DNA of 6,451 nt. Source: Gammaproteobacteria bacterium (lineage in GTDB: Bacteria; Pseudomonadota; Gammaproteobacteria; GCA-001735895). This document shows positions 1-5,236 of the stretch, in pieces. Below the pieces are notes generated by a model, which had not been told where the DNA came from, did not search any database, and saw only the letters and a program-made list of their open reading frames with translations. Within the stretch, counting starts at the first letter, position 1; each line of letters opens with the position of its first letter. The translations under genes were made by a program, and so were the position numbers. The stretch covers positions 1 to 6,451 of the forward strand of contig QIJI01000441.1 in NCBI GenBank assembly GCA_003231795.1, given 5' to 3'.

Positions 1-165
1 ACCGACAATCTCGATATCGAGTCGGCTTTTAAACGGGCTTTACAGGTTGCGACCCGCCGAGTTGTTGTAAAACGGCCATTGAAAGCGCCTGTTCTCGTTG
101 AGCTAAAACCCGACATGGCGTATCGCGAAAAGACGATTCGCTTCGATGTATATCTGACGCGTTAG
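1..165 (+). CDS. rsmJ: RsmJ, 16S rRNA (guanine-1516-N2)-methyltransferase, C-terminal fragment
   Basis: The first 54 complete codons of the window, in frame 1 and ending at TAG (163-165), form the C-terminus of a protein whose 5' part lies outside the window. The stretch around residues 14-31 reads ALQVATRRVVVKRPLKAP, and the protein ends with IRFDVYLTR. This matches my memory of the RsmJ (YhiQ) C-terminus, where a conserved arginine/lysine-rich strand is followed by a short FDVY ending. RsmJ is a cytosolic SAM-dependent enzyme that methylates N2 of G1516 in 16S rRNA. The catalytic and SAM-binding motifs are upstream and cannot be seen, so the assignment rests on the tail alone. The gene converges with yajQ across a 182-base gap. 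Confidence 0.8.
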   Translation, partial: TDNLDIESAFKRALQVATRRVVVKRPLKAPVLVELKPDMAYREKTIRFDVYLTR

Positions 166-192
166 GTTATTAGAGCAAATATCAAATCTCGA

Positions 193-265
193 CGTCATCC
201 TCGCGCAGGCGGGGATCTTTCGACGAAGCCACCATTTCAAGATCCCCGCCTGCGCGGGGAAGACG
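193..265. repeat. Large near-perfect inverted repeat in the convergent intergenic gap
   Basis: The left arm (193-219) and right arm (239-265), 27 bases each, are reverse complements at 25 of 27 positions, separated by a 19-base spacer (220-238). The innermost 17 bp pair perfectly (203-219 with 239-255) and the core reads GCGCAGGCGGGGATCTT. The outer ends begin with CGTC and end with GACG. This form, a GTCAT-like end plus a GCAGGCGGGGATC core, resembles a dispersed intergenic palindrome (REP or small MITE-like) common in proteobacterial genomes. It lies between two converging genes and would form a strong hairpin on either transcript, so it may end transcription or protect 3' ends. It lacks a following T-run, so it is not a classic intrinsic terminator. 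Only one copy is present in the window. Confidence 0.85.
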
Positions 266-300
266 ATGTTGGGTTCGGGATGATGTTGAAAACACAGGGA

Positions 301-316
301 CGGCGTAAGAACGCCG
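301..316 (-). terminator. Possible weak intrinsic terminator after yajQ
   Basis: A perfect 6-bp stem (CGGCGT/ACGCCG) with a 4-base loop lies 31 bases beyond the yajQ stop codon. Read on the - strand it is followed by TCCCTGTGTTTTC, which has only a short, delayed T-run. It could end the five-gene transcript, alone or together with the larger palindrome just beyond it. The stem is short and the U-tract poor. Confidence 0.35.
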
Positions 317-347
317 GCAAGATGCTTATTATTCGAGACCCAATAAT

Positions 348-830
348 CTAATCGCGGAAATTGTTGAACTGTAACGGGATGCCCAGTTTAGCGTCGCGCA
401 ACAATTGCATCACCTGTTGCAGGTCATCGCGTTTCTTGCCAGTTACCCGTAGTTGTTCGCCCTGTATCGCCGCTTGCACCTTGAGCTTGCTCTCCTTGAT
501 CAGCTTCACCATTTTCCGCGCCAGGTCCGAGTCCAGCCCTTCTCTGACCGTCGCAGGCTGACGTACCCGTTTGTTCATCTCAACCACATCGCCGAATTCA
601 AGACAGATGACATCGATGCCCCGTTTCGACATTTTTTCTTTCAGAATCGGAATCATTTGTTTGATTTGAAATTCGGCTTCGGCTTCCAGCATTAAACTAT
701 TATCGGTCTGATCAATTTTGGCACCTGAACCTTTGAAATCATATCGTGTGCCAATTTCGCGGTTGGCCTGATCGAGTGCGTTTTTCAGTTCGTGCTGATC
801 CACTTCGGAGACTACGTCAAATGATGGCAT
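348..830 (-). CDS. yajQ: YajQ family nucleotide-binding protein
   Basis: The 160-residue product is of normal family length and has the expected landmarks: an MPSFDVVSEVD start, RYDFKG near residues 29-34, a lysine-rich segment KMVKLIKESKLKVQAAIQG (about 106-124), VTGKKRDDLQ (about 128-137), and an ending in QFNNFRD. YajQ proteins (formerly UPF0234) are small cytosolic proteins made of two ferredoxin-like domains. Members bind nucleotides or RNA, and the Xanthomonas member has been reported as a cyclic-di-GMP receptor acting with a transcription factor. Whether this one binds c-di-GMP cannot be told from sequence. The start is fixed by the conserved N-terminus. The upstream TCCGTAAAACGAGCAAACCC carries only a weak ribosome site (CGAG). 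It begins 13 bases after the pseudo-Rieske gene and is last in the run. The stop is TAG (348-350). Confidence 0.96.
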   Translation of the reverse strand: MPSFDVVSEVDQHELKNALDQANREIGTRYDFKGSGAKIDQTDNSLMLEAEAEFQIKQMIPILKEKMSKRGIDVICLEFGDVVEMNKRVRQPATVREGLDSDLARKMVKLIKESKLKVQAAIQGEQLRVTGKKRDDLQQVMQLLRDAKLGIPLQFNNFRD

Positions 831-843
831 GGGTTTGCTCGTT

Positions 844-1362
844 TTACGGATTTATCGTTAAGGTTTTAAAATCATTGGAAAAAGTATAATCCGGGATTCG
901 CAAATTTTGGTACTGTTGACCGCCTTGCAAGGCCCGACCCGCAAAATCATAACCTGCATTGCTACAGGTTTCCTGTAATTGTTTCTCAATCGTTCGCAGC
1001 GGACACCCCAGATCGGTACCCATTGCATAGCTCACATAATATTCGGGATCGCGAGATCGCAAGCTGTTACGCGCATAATCCGGCTGTCGACTGCGGCTGG
1101 ATTCAGCATCTTGTAGACCCTTATCGGATTGCCGCAAATATTGACTGGTTTGATCCGAACGACGTATCACCACGATCGAAAGATTTTCCTGGCGCAGGTA
1201 AACCGGTTCATCAATTGGCAGATCAGACAATTTAAAATAGTAGGAGCTATCGATCACTGCCGGTCGAAAGTCTATTGCGGAATCGAAGAATACAAAAATC
1301 ACTGCCAGCCCGAGCACAGTGGACAGAGCTTTAACCCCGCGAACCAGGGATTGGCGACGCAT
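844..1362 (-). CDS. Pseudo-Rieske membrane protein: PetA-like fold without 2Fe-2S ligands
   Basis: The 172-residue protein has one N-terminal membrane segment (about residues 13-30) and a periplasmic domain that follows bacterial cytochrome bc1 Rieske subunits (PetA) throughout: FKLSDLPIDEPVYL and IVVIRRSDQ (43-71), QPDYARNSLRS then PEYYV (93-110), GTDLGC (115-120), ETCSNA (131-136), YDFAGR (138-143), then NL-IPDYTFSNDF to the end. In true Rieske proteins the two boxes are CTHLGC and CPCHGS. Here the four cluster ligands are replaced (C to G115, H to D117, C to E131, H to S134), but the two cysteines that form the structural disulfide remain as C120 and C133. A 2Fe-2S cluster is therefore not expected. 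R2-R3 followed by QSL may be a vestigial Tat signal. The ATG at 1362 is preceded in frame by TAG at 1375-1377, so the start is well bounded, although no Shine-Dalgarno sequence is seen. The function is unknown; the family link is by my own reading of motifs. Confidence 0.8.
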   Translation of the reverse strand: MRRQSLVRGVKALSTVLGLAVIFVFFDSAIDFRPAVIDSSYYFKLSDLPIDEPVYLRQENLSIVVIRRSDQTSQYLRQSDKGLQDAESSRSRQPDYARNSLRSRDPEYYVSYAMGTDLGCPLRTIEKQLQETCSNAGYDFAGRALQGGQQYQNLRIPDYTFSNDFKTLTINP

Positions 1363-1374
1363 AATTGCGAGTAA

Positions 1375-1392
1375 CTAGTGTTCGACCACTAG
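1375..1392. other. Short hairpin between the cytochrome lipoprotein stop and the pseudo-Rieske start
   Basis: A perfect 6-bp stem, CTAGTG (1375-1380) with CACTAG (1387-1392), encloses a 6-base loop directly after the TAA stop (1394-1396) of the upstream gene. On the - strand no T-run follows, so it does not look like a terminator. It ends 12 bases before the ATG at 1362, where no Shine-Dalgarno sequence is seen, so it might modulate initiation or processing of the pseudo-Rieske message. A stem this short may also be chance. Confidence 0.3.
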
Positions 1393-1393
1393 A

Positions 1394-3832
1394 TTATCGG
1401 ATACATTCTGCTGCTGTGCCGCCGCAGACCGCACCTTCCGCAATCCAGTTCACAAACATATCGAAATCAGCTCGAGCGGGGCTTCCCAATACGGTAGAGA
1501 TATCAAATGTTGCCTGTAATCCTCCAAAATGATGGATATTTGAAGGTTTTTTCAACATGAGGCTGTCTTCTATATTTTCAAGATTAACCCGTGCCATAAC
1601 CTGTTCATATAAGCCGAGGACCGGAGTGGTAGCGATAGCGGGAACACCGCCCAGTGGTTGGTTCGCATCACTGACCCACCACACCGGAATCCCGGCAACC
1701 GCGCCGCCGGTGGTACCGCCACCAACAGAATGGCATTCGGCGGCACAACTCATCAGGCGGGTGGTTATAGTTTGGCCGGGACCACCGTTATAAAATTGCA
1801 GATTTCTGGGAACAGGCACCCCGATGTCTAACAGTACTGTCATCGTATCACTGTCGCTGCCCTGCGATGAGCTTGCAGTCAATCGGATCACATAAATGCC
1901 ATTGGTATCGGCAGAGAAATCGCTCTTCATGCTCGACGCCGAAGATACACTATAGGTGGATCCTCCAGGGGAACTGAGCACAGACCAGGAGTACGACTGC
2001 GCAAACAGAGTGGCCTGGGCATTCAGGGTAATCGCCTCATTGATGGCGGTTACCCGATCGGGCCCGGCTCGGGCAACGACCCGACCCGGTAATATTATAT
2101 TGCCCGCGCTATCAGTACGCCGCGCAGAAAAACCGGCAGGATCGCTAACATAAGGGGCGATAAAGGTCGCGAGAATTTCGGCTTTTTCCGGATCTTGCCA
2201 GAAGTTATTATAATTGAGCAGGCCCATCGGCATTTTTCCTTCATCGAACACAAGCCGCTCGATTTCATCGGCATGGCTGATAAATTTGTCGAAACTGCCA
2301 AAATCAAGATCTTTTCCGTCGCTCGCATCGTCAAAGGTTCCGGTGCTGTTATCGCTACCCAGTTCAGTACCGCGCTTACCGTGACAAACAAAACAATTCG
2401 GGCCCACAACCTCTAAAAACAGGGTATCGGCACCTTCCGGTGGGCCGCCAATCGAAGGCGTCCAGCCTGTCGGGACAAAGCTTGCATCGTAGGCCGTACC
2501 GGGTACTTCCAGGTTATTGCCATACCAGCCGAGTAGCATCTCGCGGCCAAAGTCGCCGCTCCATTCGCCTTCGTCAGTCTGGCTAGCCACCCCGGTGAGG
2601 GGAAGGGCACAGGCAGGGTGTCCCTGACTACCAGGGTAGGTACAGTAAATCGCGGCATTGAGTAAACGCAACCCTTCTTCATAGTCGACTTGACGGTATC
2701 CGACCTTGTCGGAAAACTCGAAGGTATCGACTTCGAAGGCCTGCATACGTGACTTGGTATTGCCGATATCGCTAACAGGATCGTTTGCATGCATGGTAAC
2801 AAAGCGCCCCATTCGATCCAGCGGGCGCAACTTTCCGCCATGGCAGGCTATACAGGGTTGGGGCATAGCCTTGGCACCACGACCATCGAGATCGATTCGG
2901 TTTAGCCTCGGGTGAACCGCATTCGGGGTACTGTAATCAGACATGAAGGTATAAAACTTTGCCATCGGCTCGCTGGTACAGGGATCGCCCACATCACCCC
3001 TGCCACTACTGAATTCGATTGCATTGCTGCCAAAATGATATTGTAAATCCTGGTCAATCGCCGCTTCCAGATTGACCGGACCATAGGCGAATCCCGGCAC
3101 AATATTGACCGAGAAATTACGCACATAAAACGCTACGACCTGCTCGCCGCCACAACTTGGATTGGTGTAAGTGCGCATGTACATATCACGCCCGTAACCA
3201 AGATCCTTGGAATCTCGAAAAATGACATGTACATCAGGGTTCTGCAGACCATGAAGCGAGATATAATCCTGTAGCGTGGTGCGTCGATTCGCCGGATCGA
3301 TAGCATCGTAGTAGGCGTTGGCGAAATTCGTCTCGTCAGTGGCCGACTCGGAGTAATACAGTGTTTCAGCGCCGCCGGCCGCACCCAGGTTTACCGTGTC
3401 GACGATTGCACCATTACCGTTGTCGAGCAGGTACAAAATGCCATCCAGAGCCGTATTTAAGGTAATAGTCACGCCTGTCGCATCTTGCATATCCAGAGGA
3501 AAACATGGGTTTCCGCTACCGCATACGCCGTTGTCACCTGCAGAACTGGTCCAGCTACCATTGGAGATTTGAGCCGTACTATCGGTATTACGTTGGATTG
3601 ACAGGCCGAACGTCCCAGCTTCACCGATGGTAGCGGTCGCTACGACAATAGTGTATGAATCAGCCGCCAGATCGCCCTGGCGATTAAAAAATGTGAGGAA
3701 GGAATCAGGTGTCGACACCGTTACCGGATTTTCGAATCCATCGTACTCATCACCGCTACCGCCGCAACCCGCAGTTAGTAACGAGACCAGCAATATCAAT
3801 CCCGATTTTGTGAAATGATTCAACCGCAGCAT
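1394..3832 (-). CDS. Outer-membrane or periplasmic lipoprotein cytochrome c with PKD-like domain
   Basis: Taking ATG at 3832 as the start gives 812 residues. The N-terminus is a lipoprotein signal with lipobox LTAGC (lipidated Cys23), followed by a Gly/Ser/Asp linker. Two standard haem c sites follow: CIACH (327-331, DNA 2840-2854) and CFVCH (480-484, DNA 2381-2395). KMPMG (533-537) is a likely Met axial ligand for the second haem. A PKD-like beta domain spans about 585-670 (AGPDRVTAINEAITLNAQA, YSWSV, YVIRLTASSS). A C-terminal domain carries CAAECH (696-701), a CX3CH variant, then SLMLKKP and NWIAEGA, as in cytochrome-like domains found beside other CXXCH modules. Residues 30-320 are not recognised; paired cysteines there (C104/C110, C397/C408) may form disulfides. 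The gene follows the FimV-barrel gene by 2 bases and is probably translationally coupled to it. A redox role in the envelope is inferred; the partner and substrate are unknown. Confidence 0.85.
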   Translation of the reverse strand: MLRLNHFTKSGLILLVSLLTAGCGGSGDEYDGFENPVTVSTPDSFLTFFNRQGDLAADSYTIVVATATIGEAGTFGLSIQRNTDSTAQISNGSWTSSAGDNGVCGSGNPCFPLDMQDATGVTITLNTALDGILYLLDNGNGAIVDTVNLGAAGGAETLYYSESATDETNFANAYYDAIDPANRRTTLQDYISLHGLQNPDVHVIFRDSKDLGYGRDMYMRTYTNPSCGGEQVVAFYVRNFSVNIVPGFAYGPVNLEAAIDQDLQYHFGSNAIEFSSGRGDVGDPCTSEPMAKFYTFMSDYSTPNAVHPRLNRIDLDGRGAKAMPQPCIACHGGKLRPLDRMGRFVTMHANDPVSDIGNTKSRMQAFEVDTFEFSDKVGYRQVDYEEGLRLLNAAIYCTYPGSQGHPACALPLTGVASQTDEGEWSGDFGREMLLGWYGNNLEVPGTAYDASFVPTGWTPSIGGPPEGADTLFLEVVGPNCFVCHGKRGTELGSDNSTGTFDDASDGKDLDFGSFDKFISHADEIERLVFDEGKMPMGLLNYNNFWQDPEKAEILATFIAPYVSDPAGFSARRTDSAGNIILPGRVVARAGPDRVTAINEAITLNAQATLFAQSYSWSVLSSPGGSTYSVSSASSMKSDFSADTNGIYVIRLTASSSQGSDSDTMTVLLDIGVPVPRNLQFYNGGPGQTITTRLMSCAAECHSVGGGTTGGAVAGIPVWWVSDANQPLGGVPAIATTPVLGLYEQVMARVNLENIEDSLMLKKPSNIHHFGGLQATFDISTVLGSPARADFDMFVNWIAEGAVCGGTAAECIR
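1730..1747 (-). other. CX3CH putative haem-binding site in the lipoprotein
   Basis: The six codons TGT GCC GCC GAA TGC CAT encode CAAECH at residues 696-701, three residues between the cysteines rather than the usual two. The surrounding motifs (SLMLKKP, NWIAEGA) suggest a cytochrome-like domain. CX3CH haem attachment is known but rare, so occupancy is uncertain. Confidence 0.5.
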
Positions 3833-3834
3833 CT

Positions 3835-5196
3835 TCAAAACCTCCCGAGCAGGCTTGCCCTGAATATCGTGCGATCATAGCCGATGCTGCTATCATCTTT
3901 GGCTTCGGTGTCGACCAGTCTGACCGAAAAGTCGAACGACAGGTCGGGAGAATAAATTTTATTGTAACCAACCGTAACGACAAACGTTTCAGAATCGATG
4001 CGGTAGGCAAACTGATTGCTATCGACTCCACCGAAGGCGTCATCGGCTTCGATCGAATCAGACACATTTATGATATCCAGTGTGGGTGTCGCGCTGGAAA
4101 CCGTATCACCCGTAATGTAGGTGAACGTGGTGTATATCAAATCTGTTTTGCTCAGATTGGTGTCAAGATTGACAAAAAACCGGATCTCCTCGGTATCGTA
4201 AGTCTCACTTTTGGACTCGCGCGTTTTGAACCCTATTCCGGTTGTCATATTAAGCGTATTGGTCAACCATTTCGTCAGTTCCGCAGACAGGGATATGATG
4301 GTCGAATCACGCATTTCTGAATCGAACTCAAGCCCGGTGAGGCGTGCACCGAGAGTATAAATAGGTGAAGTAAATCCGGAACTGAGGGCAAACCGGTAAC
4401 GCGTATTGGCTTCAACTTCGTAGTGATTCAGGCCATCGAATGTCTCAAACTGGTTATAAGTAACGCTGCCACCGTAGTTCCAGATCGTGTAACTGTCGAG
4501 CGACTTCCCTCCCCGGGCCTTGATCGAGGCGCTAATGATCGAGTCTTCACGAATGTCATCGTCGTCCTGGGCCAGTCGCACATTATCGTCGTTGATATAG
4601 GCGATATCGTAGCTGAAGTTAAATAGCGGAGGTTTCGGGGTTTCGCGTTTTTTCGTGGTGCTAGCACTCGGCTCAGGCAAACCGGTGGCCTGTGTGACAA
4701 CTGCTGACTCCCGCTCCACTTGCTCCTGCTCCAGTTCCTGTTTGATCTCCTCGACCTGCTTCAAATTCAACTGGGTAATTAATACCAGCGGCGCAAGATC
4801 AGGATCCCTCGGACGGGTACTCAAAGGTTTCAACTCGCCCCTCTCGACCTTCACCGCACGAACTTCCTTTTCGAAAGTGTCGATATGGATAGTTGCCTGC
4901 GCATAGGCTTTTTTCGGATTAATCCTGGCGGCAACCTTTAGTTCCGGAATCTCCAGCATGCTGCCGACTTTGAGGCGGTTTATATTCTGTTGATCAAAAG
5001 CATCCGGATTGCGCTCAAATATCGCCATCATCAACTGCGGTATAGTGACGCCTTTCTGTCGATACTTGCTCGCAATACCATACAGGTTTTCATTGTGCTG
5101 TACCGGACCGTAAGATCGGGCAACATCCTCTGCTGCCCATCCTGTGCCAGCAAACAGACAGAATATCAGGCCGATTTTTAAAATCGTTTTTTTCAT
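3835..5196 (-). CDS. FimV-like LysM domain fused to a predicted outer-membrane beta barrel
   Basis: The 453-residue protein starts with a Sec signal peptide (about 1-21, cut near GWA|A). Residues 29-84 match the N-terminal domain of FimV: YGPVQHNENLYGIASKYR, then QLMMAIFERNPDAF, then NINRLKVGSMLEIP. In FimV this LysM-like unit binds peptidoglycan and supports type IV pilus or polar assembly. A charged, helical, probably coiled-coil stretch follows (about 143-165, QVEEIKQELEQEQVERE), then a Pro/Lys linker (180-190). From about 190 to the end the sequence alternates polar and hydrophobic residues in strands with acidic loops (NDDNV at 202-206, DDDD at 211-214) and ends in Phe (ASLLGRF), the usual outer-membrane barrel terminus. 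A cytoplasmic TPR region and membrane helix, as in real FimV, are absent. The ATG at 5196 follows an AT-rich leader without a clear Shine-Dalgarno. It comes 40 bases after the upstream gene. The role is inferred: a barrel, perhaps linked to the cell wall. Confidence 0.82.
   Translation of the reverse strand: MKKTILKIGLIFCLFAGTGWAAEDVARSYGPVQHNENLYGIASKYRQKGVTIPQLMMAIFERNPDAFDQQNINRLKVGSMLEIPELKVAARINPKKAYAQATIHIDTFEKEVRAVKVERGELKPLSTRPRDPDLAPLVLITQLNLKQVEEIKQELEQEQVERESAVVTQATGLPEPSASTTKKRETPKPPLFNFSYDIAYINDDNVRLAQDDDDIREDSIISASIKARGGKSLDSYTIWNYGGSVTYNQFETFDGLNHYEVEANTRYRFALSSGFTSPIYTLGARLTGLEFDSEMRDSTIISLSAELTKWLTNTLNMTTGIGFKTRESKSETYDTEEIRFFVNLDTNLSKTDLIYTTFTYITGDTVSSATPTLDIINVSDSIEADDAFGGVDSNQFAYRIDSETFVVTVGYNKIYSPDLSFDFSVRLVDTEAKDDSSIGYDRTIFRASLLGRF
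3841..3846 (-). promoter_or_regulatory. Strong Shine-Dalgarno deciding the lipoprotein start
   Basis: GGGAGG on the - strand lies inside the last codons of the FimV-barrel gene, 8 bases before ATG at 3832. The in-frame TTG at 3838 would leave only 2 bases of spacing, so ATG 3832 is the supported start. The site sits in front of the upstream TGA stop (3835-3837), favouring reinitiation by ribosomes finishing that gene. Confidence 0.85.
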
Positions 5197-5236
5197 TTAT
5201 TTGTAATTCTTGTTAACGATAAAAAGGGTCAATCGG

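Larger units (their letters stand above)
166..347. other. Convergent intergenic gap between rsmJ and yajQ
   Basis: These 182 bases separate the two converging genes. They hold the palindrome at 193-265 and the hairpin at 301-316; no coding frame or RNA gene is recognised in the remainder. An AT-rich 6-bp stem (328-333 with 342-347) next to the yajQ stop is too weak to interpret. Confidence 0.6.

Noticed and set aside
844..1362. Calling the small protein a functional Rieske 2Fe-2S subunit (petA)
   Set aside because: All four ligand positions are replaced by Gly, Asp, Glu and Ser, and no cytochrome b gene is adjacent in the window.
1375..1392. Intrinsic terminator between the lipoprotein and pseudo-Rieske genes
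   Set aside because: The stem is only 6 bp and no T-run follows on the - strand, so it was listed only as a weak hairpin.
2413..2841. A 142-codon open frame on the - strand inside the cytochrome lipoprotein gene
   Set aside because: It lies wholly inside a gene with clear haem motifs and a lipobox, and has no recognisable features; a frameshift was considered but the main frame is intact throughout.
3830..4067. A 103-codon open frame on the - strand overlapping the junction of the barrel and lipoprotein genes
   Set aside because: It overlaps two well-supported genes in another frame, its sequence shows no domain, and no ribosome site was seen; it is a shadow frame.
3835..5196. Porin of an MtrAB-type extracellular electron conduit
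   Set aside because: The barrel region is only about 260 residues, the cytochrome has two or three haems rather than ten, and no MtrA- or MtrB-like motif is visible.
5197..5236. Promoter in the AT-rich 40-base gap before the FimV-barrel gene
   Set aside because: The gap is AT-rich with TATCGTTAAC-like text, but I could not find a convincing paired -35 and -10, so no promoter is called.
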